A DNA stretch of 64,000 nucleotides from Verrucomicrobiota bacterium (GCA_030835305.1 JAURPJ010000095.1:17724-81723); one strand, 5' to 3'. Counted from the stretch's first letter, positions 17,844 to 27,143 are shown. Translations and numbers: made by a program. Notes: generated from the sequence alone by a model not told the origin.

Positions 17844-20800
17844 ATGAAATTTAGGAATCTCCTACCGCTTTCGCTTACCCTTATCTCAGCGTCAGCTCAA
17901 AGTTCCCGGCTCACCATTGAGGGAAGCAACCTGCCTCCCGAGATCCTGATGAGGCTTGAACAACAAGCAGGCCGTCCAACCACCTCCGCGGTCGCCAATT
18001 CATCCTCCCCGTCAAAGCCACCGCAGACCCCCGAGCAGCAACGGACAAAACTGCTTCAGGGCCTCAAAATCGATCGCACCACTTCCGGGATTCTCGCCAC
18101 CCGCCTGGCCGAGAAAAATCAGGCAGGAAAGCCTCCAATAGCAGTTCCCACTGTTCCAAAAGATCCTGAGGTAGGCCCCCCAGAGAATCCACAGGTAACA
18201 AAGCAGCGGAAAGAGCAGGCGAAACTTGCGGCCTTCAAGAACGACTTCGACAAGTTTACCCGCGACGTCACCCTGGGACGATGGGGCGGTGTCAAAACCT
18301 ACCTAGCCGCTCTTCCAGCCGGTGACGCCACTCTGGCCTTTCGTCAAATTGTCACCCAGCTGAATGCGCCGGTCACCGTCCGCCCGCGCAAGGAACTGAC
18401 CACCCTCGGCGCCAAGCAACACCAACAAGAGCAGTATCTCCGACCCGAAGAGTTTCTAGCCCTTACCGATGCTTCGCAAAAAGCTCCCGACAAGACCATC
18501 CTACCTCAACTCGCGGGCTTGATCAAAGGCGACCGCAAGCCACCAAGTGACTTCTTCGCCGTCCTCGCCAAAGGAACCCGCTACTTCGGGCTCGACGATG
18601 AAGAAACCAAGGCTCGCACTGCACATCTCTTGATCGAAGCCGGCCACCTCAACGAGACCGAACCGTTTCTCCCGGCCCTCAAGGAAGCCGAAGAGACCAA
18701 AAACTATCCCGCCCTCAACCTCCTCGGTCGCTACCATGCAGAATCCCACTCCGCTGATCGTGGTGACGGGCATCTTGAAAATGCCTGGAAAATTTCTCTC
18801 AGAATCATTAGCGAAAAAATGGCACCGCTCAGCGAGCGGGCCGAAGCTCTCTACCGGGCTCTCGCTCTCGTTCCCGACCTCGAAGACGGCACCGGGAGCG
18901 ACTGGCTCGTGAAGACCTTTGCCAACGCATCCACCGAGGGTTTTGAAATCCTCGCAACCGTCGGAACTCTGGCTTCCCAGGTTCGCGAACACCGCTCGGC
19001 AGATTTCCGCCTCGAGCAACTCAAGCTCCAGGCCGCAGCGGTCGCCGCCCTCACATCGAACGTGAAAATCGACCTCAAACCCTGGCAGGAAATCCTTACT
19101 CTTTACGTTCGTAACTGGAACGCAGAGGCCGAACGATCCTATCGCCTTGACACCTCCAACTCGATGCGCCCGCAAGCGCAGGTCGATCCGTTTGGCAACC
19201 TTTTCTACTCACGCTACCAGCCCCCCGTCCGTCAAACCAACACTCGCACCATTCCGGCGATTCCCTCCGGGGATCTGCTCCGCACCCGCCCAGATAAGCA
19301 GTGGCTCGCGCAAATTGATTCCCCGGTGCGCCTTGAGAACATCGAGCTCTCCGCAAAGCTATTTCTCAAGGTCAAGGAGGAGGAGGAAGCCTTCCTGATT
19401 CTCAAAAAGCTCGCAAAAGTAAAGCCGAAAGAAACCAAGGAACTGGTTCGCGAAATGATCCGGGTTTGGGCCGAAAACAATAATCCAAACCAACAGAGTC
19501 GCTACCGCTCCAGCTACTCTTATTACTACGGTTACAATCAGCGCGCCGAGACCATCCCGCTCACACGCTCCAAGCAGGAACGCAATCTCAAGCTTCTCGC
19601 CAATATGGTGAACGAGGTGAAGGCCCTCGGACTCGATGAGAACTTTCAGGAGGAGTTCGCCGACGCCTTCATCCAGGCCCACTCGCAAGCCGAAGTCTGG
19701 CGGGTCGAGGCACTCACTGCGGTCTTTGGAGAAACTTCCAAGCTCGACTCCGGCACCATTGCCTCTCTCCTCCGCCGCATGCGGCAAAACCTCGCCCTTC
19801 TCTGGCCGAACCCCAAGCTGCAAGAGCAGGCCAAAACCAACCGCAAGGACAAGGAACTGGAAGCCCAAATATTCAAAGGTTATTCCGCGGCCAAAAACCT
19901 TTGTCTCGACGCACTGGACCAGAACCCCGATGACTGGGCTCTTAAAGTCCAACTTGCTTCGATCAAATACGAGGAGTCAAACTACAGGGCCGGAATCGCC
20001 TCGCACCCCGAGCACTCGACCACCAAGTCCTTTGCCCTCGAAGATCTCGCAGAGGCCGCTTCGGCTTATATCTCCTCCCTACCGTTAGAAGACGAAAAGG
20101 AAGAGTCAACAGAAGCTTTCACCACCTGGTTTTATGCCGCACTTGGCTCGCCGGATCTCGCCGCCCTCAAGGCCGAACACCAACCATTTCCAGCGGAGTA
20201 TCCAAAGATTAAGGCCGCGCTCGCAAGCATCCCGGAAGCTGCGAGATCGCGTCACCTCGACGATTTTGCAAAGACCCTCAATTCACGCCTCGCCAACGTC
20301 AAAGCGGATCTAAAATACCGATTCCTTGAGGCCGTCCTTCAGATCACCGGCAAGCACGAACGAATCGAGGAAGCGGCCCGCGTTTTCGAATACTATCAAG
20401 ACCTCGTCACTGAGATCGAACTCGATGTTCACCTCGACGGTCTCGACCAAATCGATGCCAGCAAGCCTTTCGGTCTCTTCGTTAATCTCCGCCACACCAA
20501 GGAGATCGAGCGCGAGTCTGGCGGCTTCCAACGCTACCTGATCAACCAGACCAATTCACCATACTCTTATAATTATGGGCGCCCCACCGAGGACTACCGC
20601 GACAAGTTCGAAAAAGGCGCACGCAGTGTTCTCGAGGAACATTTTGAAATCGTCTCTCTGACCTTTCACAACTCAAAAGTCGCAAGCCGGACCGACGCGC
20701 AGGACGGTTGGACCGTCACTCCCTATGCATACTTCCTTCTCAAGCCGAAGGGTCCGGAAATCGATGCCATTCCTCCACTCAAAATCGATCTGGATTTCCT

Positions 20801-21614
20801 TGACACCTCCGGCTACGTCGTCCTCCCGATTGCCTCCGCCGCCATCCCGGTCGATGCCAGTGGCGAGGCTTCGACACGCCCATACCGCGATCTTTCCCTC
20901 GCCATGATCCTTGACCAACGCGAGACGGGAGAAGAAGGAAACATCACTCTTGAAATCAGGGCTTCTGGGCACGGACTGGTTCCCCCGCTTGAAAAATTGA
21001 TCGAACTTCCCATCGACGGTTTCGAAATCTCCTCCACCGACGACCGGGAATTGCAAGTCGATGAACTCGATGCCAGCACTGATGATGGAGCCCCGATCTC
21101 GACTCACGAATGGCGCCTGATTCTGGAGCCAGAATCAGGCAAGCTTCCCGAGAAATTCACCTTCCCAAAAGTTCTTGCCAAGCTTTCGACCGCAGAGGGG
21201 GAAGGACTAAACCTGCAGAAATATGAAGATGTCGATCTCATCACAGTCGAGCAAACAACCGCAATTCAGGGTGGCTCCTCCAAGCCCCCTCCCTACCTCC
21301 TCTTTATCGCCCTGCTGATACCGGCAATCGGCGTCGCCATCTCCATCTACTTCCTACTCTTTACAAATAAGGAAAAGCCTGTCGTTCAAAACGGCCCGGA
21401 ACTCCCCGGAACACTCACGCCGGTCAGCCTCTTGTCCTTTCTTGAAGGTCTGCAACGAGACACCCAACTTCCCAAAGAAGCTCGCAGCAAGATCCAGAAA
21501 TCTATTCAATCCCTGAAGGATCGTTCTTTCGGCCCTGGCACCGATGTTCCGGATATCGAGGAACTCAGGAAAATTGCTGCGGATTCCATCGAACCACTCC
21601 AGGAAGTCGGATAA
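17844..21614 (+). CDS. Giant membrane-anchored protein of unknown function (1256 residues)
   Basis: I do not recognise this family. A signal peptide (about 1-18) is followed by a Pro-rich linker (50-120), a long helical region (about 125-830) with TPR-like or superhelical character, including Tyr-rich loops (SYYYGY), a beta-rich region (about 850-1140), one membrane helix at about 1151-1173, and a basic cytoplasmic tail of about 83 residues that looks helical (SLLSFLEGLQRD, then QKSIQSLKDRSFG). The topology would place roughly 1130 residues outside the inner membrane. It follows the TPR-like gene and may work with it. Codon use resembles the neighbouring genes. No catalytic motif is evident. 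Confidence 0.7.
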   Translation: MKFRNLLPLSLTLISASAQSSRLTIEGSNLPPEILMRLEQQAGRPTTSAVANSSSPSKPPQTPEQQRTKLLQGLKIDRTTSGILATRLAEKNQAGKPPIAVPTVPKDPEVGPPENPQVTKQRKEQAKLAAFKNDFDKFTRDVTLGRWGGVKTYLAALPAGDATLAFRQIVTQLNAPVTVRPRKELTTLGAKQHQQEQYLRPEEFLALTDASQKAPDKTILPQLAGLIKGDRKPPSDFFAVLAKGTRYFGLDDEETKARTAHLLIEAGHLNETEPFLPALKEAEETKNYPALNLLGRYHAESHSADRGDGHLENAWKISLRIISEKMAPLSERAEALYRALALVPDLEDGTGSDWLVKTFANASTEGFEILATVGTLASQVREHRSADFRLEQLKLQAAAVAALTSNVKIDLKPWQEILTLYVRNWNAEAERSYRLDTSNSMRPQAQVDPFGNLFYSRYQPPVRQTNTRTIPAIPSGDLLRTRPDKQWLAQIDSPVRLENIELSAKLFLKVKEEEEAFLILKKLAKVKPKETKELVREMIRVWAENNNPNQQSRYRSSYSYYYGYNQRAETIPLTRSKQERNLKLLANMVNEVKALGLDENFQEEFADAFIQAHSQAEVWRVEALTAVFGETSKLDSGTIASLLRRMRQNLALLWPNPKLQEQAKTNRKDKELEAQIFKGYSAAKNLCLDALDQNPDDWALKVQLASIKYEESNYRAGIASHPEHSTTKSFALEDLAEAASAYISSLPLEDEKEESTEAFTTWFYAALGSPDLAALKAEHQPFPAEYPKIKAALASIPEAARSRHLDDFAKTLNSRLANVKADLKYRFLEAVLQITGKHERIEEAARVFEYYQDLVTEIELDVHLDGLDQIDASKPFGLFVNLRHTKEIERESGGFQRYLINQTNSPYSYNYGRPTEDYRDKFEKGARSVLEEHFEIVSLTFHNSKVASRTDAQDGWTVTPYAYFLLKPKGPEIDAIPPLKIDLDFLDTSGYVVLPIASAAIPVDASGEASTRPYRDLSLAMILDQRETGEEGNITLEIRASGHGLVPPLEKLIELPIDGFEISSTDDRELQVDELDASTDDGAPISTHEWRLILEPESGKLPEKFTFPKVLAKLSTAEGEGLNLQKYEDVDLITVEQTTAIQGGSSKPPPYLLFIALLIPAIGVAISIYFLLFTNKEKPVVQNGPELPGTLTPVSLLSFLEGLQRDTQLPKEARSKIQKSIQSLKDRSFGPGTDVPDIEELRKIAADSIEPLQEVG

Positions 21615-21743
21615 AATTTCTCAAAAAACTTGCCCCTTCTTTCATGGGTTCGGAAATCTAGTGGCCTTTTCTAAAGATTTCTCCTACGTCTGCTAAGCTA
21701 GAAAACCTTTAAGGTCTCAAAGATAGGTAACATCTGGTCTTTT

Positions 21744-22199
21744 TTGGGGGACAATTGCAGGATCTCGCTCTGCCGCGCGGGGAAAGGTCTTCATAATCTT
21801 CCGACCTCGGCCCAAAGCCAGGGAATGGTGGGATCAAACCTCGCTCTGAGCCGGGACCCTTTGGTAGCGCGACTCATCCTAGATTGGCGGGATTCTTTTA
21901 GGATCGGACTTGGGGGCGAATGGAACGTCATCGACAAGCTTGCCCTCCGAGCAGGTTACCTCTTTTTCGAGTCATCCATCGGTCGCTACACCTTTTCTCC
22001 GGCCATGCCTCTAAATGATCGCCACATGTTCAGTGTTGGAGAACCCTACCATTGCAATGACAGCGCCAGCATCAGTGTTGCCTACATCAACTCAATCTTC
22101 AAAAACGCCAACGGTAATCGAAAGATTCAGCCCGCTTTTTGGACAACTACAAGAGCAATAGGCAATCCGTCACGACATATCGGTGGTAGACGGCTGTGA
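21744..22199 (+). pseudogene. Relic of a FadL/OmpP1-type outer membrane transporter
   Basis: The frame encodes 151 residues of which the middle (about 21858-22112) reads like the C-terminal quarter of the FadL/TodX family: DWRDSFRIGLGGEWN, then KLALRAGYLFFESS, SPAMPLNDRHMFSVG and ISVAYI. Full FadL proteins are about 400-450 residues with a signal peptide and an N-terminal hatch; neither is present, and the start and end do not look family-like. The best reading is a degraded remnant left by deletion. It lies just upstream of the membrane-fusion protein gene. Confidence 0.6.
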
Positions 22200-22259
22200 A
22201 AATTGATTGTTAGACCGCGCTCGCATTTTGCGTAGGCAGAGCTACACTCAAACACTGGC

Positions 22260-23477
22260 ATGGCTCAACTGATTCGTATTATCCTCCCTCTCGCTGTCCT
22301 GGCGGCAGGGTTTTTTGCGTTCCAACAACTGGCCGACGAGAACAAGAAGCCACCCCCCCGCCGCGCAGAAAGGAGACTCATCGAAGCCAAGGCCACGATC
22401 CTCCAGCGAACCGACTACCAGGTCATCCTCCAGTCTCAGGGCCTCGTCCAACCCCACAACCAGACCTCCCTGACTCCCCGGGTCAGCGGCCAGGTGCGCG
22501 AAATCTCGCCAAACTTCGAGAGTGGATCATTTTTCAAAAAAGGGGAAACTCTTCTCGAAATCGACCCCACAGACTTCCAAACCGCCAAGACGGCCGCTCT
22601 GGCCCGTCTGGCCCGGGCGGAAGCCAGCCTCGCCCAGGAAGAGGCCCGGGCAAAGCAGGCCCTCCTCGATTGGAATGATCTAGGCTACACCGAGCCCCCG
22701 ACAGACCTCGTCCTTCGAAAACCTCAACTCAAGGAGTCCAGAGCCAACGTCAAGGCCGCCCAAGCAGATCTCGATGACTCCGTCCGCAATCTTGAACGGA
22801 CCAAAGTTGTCGCACCCTATGCCGGCAGGGTGAGGAAGCGAATGGTCGGGCTGGGCCAGTCCGTGAGCTCAGGGACTGTTCTTGGTGAAATTTTTTCCAC
22901 CGACTTTGCTGAAGTTCGCCTATCCCTGTCGGCGCGGGAACTGAAGCACGTGACACTCCCGAATAATCCCGAAGACCCTCCGGTCGACGTCACTTTGGTC
23001 GATGCACTCACCGAAAATTCAGGCCAGACCTGGGAGGGTCAAATCGTTCGCACCGAAGGTATTCTCGACGAGGGATCCCGGAAACTCTTCGTCATCGCCC
23101 GGGTGGATGACCCTTTTGGCTTGATGCAACCCAAGGGCAAAATCAAGCCGAACCCCCTCCGGATTGGACAACCGGTGAGAGCAATCCTCGTGGGAGCCAC
23201 CATTCAAAATGTCTTCGTTATACCTCGCGAAACCCTGCGTCGGCCCAACGAAATCCTCACAATTCATCCGACGGAATTCACCCTCAAACGGCAGAAAATC
23301 ACTCCAATCTGGACCGACCCTGAGAATCTGGTCGTCACCGAAGACCTCATCGAAGATTGGCGTCTGGTCACCAACCGACTGGCGACCGCTCCCGAGGGAG
23401 CAAAAGTAAAGATTGTTGAGCCTGACGAAGGACCCAAAGCCGCCCTCAAAAAGATGGATTCGGAGCCAGCTGCTTAA
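22260..23477 (+). CDS. Membrane-fusion (periplasmic adaptor) protein of the RND/HlyD family
   Basis: 405 residues. An N-terminal membrane helix (about 4-22) is followed by a biotinyl-lipoyl half (TPRVSGQVREISPNFESGS), a coiled-coil hairpin (about 105-175), the second lipoyl half (VVAPYAGRVRKRMVGLGQSV) and beta-barrel domains to the end. Such adaptors join an inner-membrane RND pump to an outer-membrane TolC channel. No pump or TolC gene follows; the next gene is a flavin reductase-like protein 48 bases downstream. It could pair with a pump encoded elsewhere. Confidence 0.85.
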   Translation: MAQLIRIILPLAVLAAGFFAFQQLADENKKPPPRRAERRLIEAKATILQRTDYQVILQSQGLVQPHNQTSLTPRVSGQVREISPNFESGSFFKKGETLLEIDPTDFQTAKTAALARLARAEASLAQEEARAKQALLDWNDLGYTEPPTDLVLRKPQLKESRANVKAAQADLDDSVRNLERTKVVAPYAGRVRKRMVGLGQSVSSGTVLGEIFSTDFAEVRLSLSARELKHVTLPNNPEDPPVDVTLVDALTENSGQTWEGQIVRTEGILDEGSRKLFVIARVDDPFGLMQPKGKIKPNPLRIGQPVRAILVGATIQNVFVIPRETLRRPNEILTIHPTEFTLKRQKITPIWTDPENLVVTEDLIEDWRLVTNRLATAPEGAKVKIVEPDEGPKAALKKMDSEPAA

Positions 23478-23525
23478 GAGAAGCTTGATCACGGGGGGCC
23501 TGATGAACATCTTTCTTCCTCGTCC

Positions 23526-24125
23526 ATGACCTTTGATCTCGAAGCAATTCCTCCTGCCGATCGCTATCGCATTCTTGCCTCCCTCGTCACGCCTCGCCCG
23601 ATTGCATGGGTCACGACGCAGGATCACGAAGGAAACCTCAACGCCGCCCCCTATTCCTTCTTCAATGTTTTTGGCTCAAACCCACCGCTTGTCGCTTTTG
23701 CACCCGGTAATAAGAACAGCCGAACCCCCAAGGATACTGCGCGAAACATCCGCGAGACCCGGGAATTCGTGATCCATATGGTGGACGAACCGCTTGGTGA
23801 AGTCATGGTCGCGACTTCTGCGCCACTTCCACATGGCGAGAGCGAAGTCGACCTCCACAATCTCCCCACTCTCCCTTCCCAAAAAATTTTGGTTCCACGA
23901 ATCGCTGATGCTCCGGTCGCACTGGAATGCAACGAACATTCTACGATTGAAATCGGAAAAAATAGACTCGTGGTTGGCATTGTCCGTTTCATTCACGTTC
24001 GTGAAGGCCTCATGGACGAAAAAGGCTACCTCCAGCCCGGCCAATATCATCCTTTAGCCCGAATGGCTTCTCCCGACTGGTATTCCCGCACCAGCGATCA
24101 ATTTGAAATCCCCCGCCCCGACTAA
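23526..24125 (+). CDS. Flavin reductase-like FMN-binding protein
   Basis: 199 residues in the split-barrel flavin reductase fold. Typical marks: YRILASLVTPRPIAWVTT near the start, LNAAPYSFFNVFGSNPPLVAF for the flavin site, KDTARNIRETREFVIHMV, and a C-terminal PLARM. It is followed after 24 bases by an alpha/beta hydrolase and then a PEP-hydrolase-like gene overlapping by four bases, so the three are probably one operon. Its substrate is unknown. Confidence 0.85.
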   Translation: MTFDLEAIPPADRYRILASLVTPRPIAWVTTQDHEGNLNAAPYSFFNVFGSNPPLVAFAPGNKNSRTPKDTARNIRETREFVIHMVDEPLGEVMVATSAPLPHGESEVDLHNLPTLPSQKILVPRIADAPVALECNEHSTIEIGKNRLVVGIVRFIHVREGLMDEKGYLQPGQYHPLARMASPDWYSRTSDQFEIPRPD

Positions 24126-24149
24126 AGTATCAAAATTTCAAATCCTGCC

Positions 24150-24890
24150 ATGCTTCTGTCCTACGACACTCTCGGGCCAAACTCAGCTGAACCTCTTGTC
24201 TTCCTGCACGGCCTCGGCGCTGGAAAAATCAAGACGACTGCCATACTTCCAGACCTGGAAAACCTCCACCTCATTGCTCCCGACATGCCGGGCCACGGGG
24301 ATTCCATGGCCTTCGATCCTGAAACCTTCTCTTTCGATTTCTTCGCTGATCAGGTCATCACGCTCATGGATCATCTGGGAATAGAAGGTTGCTACCTTGG
24401 CGGACTTTCGATGGGTTCCGGAATCACCCTCAATATCGCACTCCGATATCCCGACCGCTTAAAAAAACTCATCCTACTCCGCCCTTCGTGGCTCGACTCC
24501 AGATGCCCCGCCCATCTCAAGCTCGTTGCCGACGCAGGCGAGATGGTACAGAACGATTTAGAATCGCTCCCTGAATTCCAAACCCTCCTTGCGACCAACG
24601 AACTGGTCGCCAAATCCATCACCGCCGTTTACCAGCGACCTGATAACTCGGTCCTCAGCCGCATGTGGAATTCCCGCCCTTTTTCATCCATCGAAGACTT
24701 GAAAACCGTCACGGCCCCCGCTCTTGTCATGTCCTGCCCGCGAGACGACCTGCACCCCGAATCTGTTGCTTCCGCCATTGCCAAGACCCTTCCAAACTCT
24801 CAACTTGTCAGCCTTCCCGCCCGCTATCACGAGCCCGAAGCTTATCAAAAATCTCTCAACCAACACATCAACCAATTCCTTAACTCATGA
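24150..24890 (+). CDS. Alpha/beta hydrolase (esterase or enol-lactonase type)
   Basis: 246 residues. Features: oxyanion-hole motif FLHGLGAG (residues 14-21), APDMPGHGDS, nucleophile elbow GGLSMGSG, and a C-terminal region with acid (CPRDDLHPE) and a late His (RYHEPE). The size and motifs fit the 3-oxoadipate enol-lactonase/haloperoxidase branch of the fold. Its stop codon overlaps the next ATG (ATGA), which implies translational coupling to the PEP-hydrolase-family gene. Confidence 0.82.
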   Translation: MLLSYDTLGPNSAEPLVFLHGLGAGKIKTTAILPDLENLHLIAPDMPGHGDSMAFDPETFSFDFFADQVITLMDHLGIEGCYLGGLSMGSGITLNIALRYPDRLKKLILLRPSWLDSRCPAHLKLVADAGEMVQNDLESLPEFQTLLATNELVAKSITAVYQRPDNSVLSRMWNSRPFSSIEDLKTVTAPALVMSCPRDDLHPESVASAIAKTLPNSQLVSLPARYHEPEAYQKSLNQHINQFLNS

Positions 24891-25747
24891 TCACAAAACG
24901 TCTCACCACCGAACAGATCCTCGCCAACCTGAAGGCCAAGGTCGACGCCCGCATTCCCATCATGATCTCCTCGGCGGGATCAGGCCTCGTAGCCAAGCTT
25001 CAGGAAGCCGCCGGCACCGATTGCATCAACACATTCTCCGGCGCCCGGCTTCGAGCCAACGGCATGGGAACCATGTCTATGATGTGGCCCATTCTCGATT
25101 CCAACAAGCAGACCCTAGACTACACCCGCGAGGACATCATGCCGGCTCTCGAAGGAAAGGCCTTCGTCTGCGCCTGCCTGAACGCCAATGATCCCCTCAA
25201 GGACATGCGCATGGTACTCCAGCAATGCAAGGATATGGGCGTTCAGTCAGTCTCCAACATCGGGCCATCGGTTTCCTATGTCGATCACGACTCCGAGATC
25301 TTCAAAGTGATTACCTCCGCCGGAATCACCATCCAAAACGAAATCGACATGCTCATCCTTGCCAAGGAGGAAATGGAAATGGTCTCCGTCGGGCTCGCCT
25401 TCACCGAGGAAGATTCCTACGCGATCTGTGAGCAGGCCAAGCCTCACATTTTCTGCTATCATGCCGGTACTACCAAGGGCGGCATCAAAGGATACGACAA
25501 CGGCATGACCATTGAGGAAACCGCCGAGCAGACCGAGAAGGTTTATCAAAAGTGCCGGGAGCTCAGCCCCGACACGATTCTCGTCGCGCACGGCGCCGCC
25601 ATGGAAACCCCGGACGATGCTCAATATATGCTCAACCACACCAGCGGCCACGGTTTCTGGACCGGCTCATCCACCGAGCGACTCCCCATCGAACGCGCGG
25701 TCTCCGCCGCCGCCAACGAGTTCCGGGGGCTAACTTTCGATAAGTAA
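24887..25747 (+). CDS. PEP-hydrolase-family TIM-barrel protein
   Basis: 286 residues. The sequence is a TIM barrel with IMISSAGSGLVAKLQEAAGTD at the start, CACLNANDP, GVQSVSNIGPSV, and HAGTTKGGIKGYD followed by HGAAMETPDDAQ. This is the phosphoenolpyruvate hydrolase-like family (Pfam PEP_hydrolase), often paired with a Tm-1-like ATP-binding (UPF0261) protein; that partner is not adjacent here. The pair with an alpha/beta hydrolase is the visible context. The reaction is not settled for most members, so function stays general. Confidence 0.8.
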   Translation: MITKRLTTEQILANLKAKVDARIPIMISSAGSGLVAKLQEAAGTDCINTFSGARLRANGMGTMSMMWPILDSNKQTLDYTREDIMPALEGKAFVCACLNANDPLKDMRMVLQQCKDMGVQSVSNIGPSVSYVDHDSEIFKVITSAGITIQNEIDMLILAKEEMEMVSVGLAFTEEDSYAICEQAKPHIFCYHAGTTKGGIKGYDNGMTIEETAEQTEKVYQKCRELSPDTILVAHGAAMETPDDAQYMLNHTSGHGFWTGSSTERLPIERAVSAAANEFRGLTFDK

Positions 25748-25791
25748 AAGATTCGAGTTTCAAGTCTGGATCATCCCTCAAAAAGCGAAGT

Positions 25792-25817
25792 CCGGGGCAA
25801 CATCCCCGGGTTTTTTG
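25792..25817 (+). terminator. Rho-independent terminator after the PEP-hydrolase-family gene
   Basis: CCGGGG pairs with CCCCGG around CAACAT, followed by a run of six T. It lies 45 bases after the stop at 25747 and closes the flavin reductase-hydrolase-TIM-barrel operon. Confidence 0.88.
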
Positions 25818-25867
25818 CGCTAAAAATCTCCTCCACGACAAATTCTCCATGCGCTAGGGTCGATCCT

Positions 25868-27118
25868 GTGAATCTTCCAATCCTTGCCGCCACGCCCTTG
25901 CTGGCTTTGCTTCCGGCCCCTCTTTCCGCCGACAACACACACACACCGGCCCCGGCATTTGAATCTTCCCATCCCTGGATCACAAATCTCGACCTGGCCC
26001 TTGAGCAATCCCGCAAAACCAGCAAACCCATCCTCGCAGAATTCCGGTGAGAGACCTGAGCGGATTGCCGCGAATTTGAGGCACGGTTCGTGTCCACCCC
26101 ACAAAACGGTCCACTCGGGAAACTACAGGAGAAGTATATCCGCCTCCGCATCACCAACATGGCTGAAGTTGATATCGGAGTCTTCGAAATGGATTTCAAT
26201 ACCACTTTCGGACTCTTTGTCCTTAACCACCGCAAGCAAGTCTACCTCCGCTATGGAGCCCGCAATGACGGCGGGGCCGAAACCTTCCTGTCCATCCCCA
26301 GTGTCGCCATCGCCTTGCAGCGGGGGCTCATTCTTCATGAGCGATGGAAGGCCGGAAGCTTCACCCCGCTACCGGCCGGAAAATCCAGGATGTCTCAAAC
26401 CTTTCCGAACGTCCTGAAAACCGTGCGGGAAAACAAGTGCGTGCACTGCCATCAGGTGGCCGAGGGACAAGCCGTGGAAATCTTTGCCCTCGCTGATTTT
26501 GACAAAAAAACGTCGCCCTGGATCTTTCCAGACCCGGCAAAACTCGGCCTAAAACTGAAAGTGGATGATCCCATCGTCGTCGAGCACTCGACCGGTGCCG
26601 CCGCCAAGTCCGGAATCAAAAACGGAGAGGAAATCTTAAAAGTCGATGGCAAGACCGTCAGCACCTTCGCCGACATTCAATACGTCCTCCACCACCTTCC
26701 CCGTGATCGCAAGGAACTAACCCTGACCACCAATCAAGGCCCGCGAAAAATCGCCCTCTCCTCCCACTGGCGCGTCACCGACCTCAATCGGCGCTCCATT
26801 GGCCACAAGATGGAACCATTCCCCGGTTTCTGGGGAAAGCCACTCACGATCGGTGAGAAGAAAAAATTGGGTCTTCCTACCGAAAGCTTTGCCACCCGCG
26901 CAACCAAATTCTGGGTTATCACCCCGGGCAAGCAAGCCGGCATGAGAGAGGGCGACGTCGTCATCGCTGTCGATGGAGTCAGCTCCAGCCCCCTTGCCGT
27001 AAACGCCCAGGTCTATATTCGCCTCAACTACGAGACAGGAGACGAGATCACCGTCAAATTCCTCCGAGAGGGAAAGACCGGGGAAGCAACGTATACGCTC
27101 AAAGCAAAACCGTGGTAG
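25868..27118 (+). CDS. Candidate selenoprotein: thioredoxin-like UxxUxxC domain, CxxCH motif and two PDZ domains
   Basis: Reading through two in-frame TGA codons (26048-26050 and 26057-26059) gives one 416-residue protein from a GTG start. The TGAs fall at residues 61 and 64 in FR-U-ET-U-AD-C67-REFE, after SKPILAEF and before ARFVSTP; homologous proteins that I recall have Cys there (FRCxxCxxC). Both sides of the TGAs are in the same frame, so this is not a frameshift. A signal peptide (about 1-20) precedes the thioredoxin-like domain (about 35-165); a CxxCH motif (C191, C194, H195) may bind heme c; PDZ domains follow at about 225-297 and 330-412. The architecture matches what I know as the Trx7/PDZ domain-containing (seleno)protein family of Planctomycetes and Verrucomicrobia. 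A periplasmic redox role is inferred. Without selenocysteine machinery in the genome it would be a pseudogene. Confidence 0.75.
26069..26092 (+). promoter_or_regulatory. Candidate bacterial SECIS hairpin
   Basis: Eight consecutive pairs can form between CGCGAATT and GGTTCGTG (three are G-U) around the eight-base loop TGAGGCAC. A G is the second loop base, and the loop begins 17 bases after the second TGA and 26 after the first. This fits the bacterial SECIS rule as I remember it: a G in the first two loop bases and a loop 16-37 bases after the UGA. A smaller hairpin (GCGG/CCGC, 26060-26071) competes. Confidence 0.5.
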
Positions 27119-27143
27119 ACTTGTCCCACTCCCCCTCAAAACC

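Noticed and set aside
26041..26090. Frameshift or simple nonsense pseudogene at the thioredoxin-like gene
   Set aside because: The frame is the same before and after both TGA codons, so there is no frameshift, and both TGAs sit at expected Cys positions. Selenocysteine is the better explanation, pending a check of the genome for the machinery.
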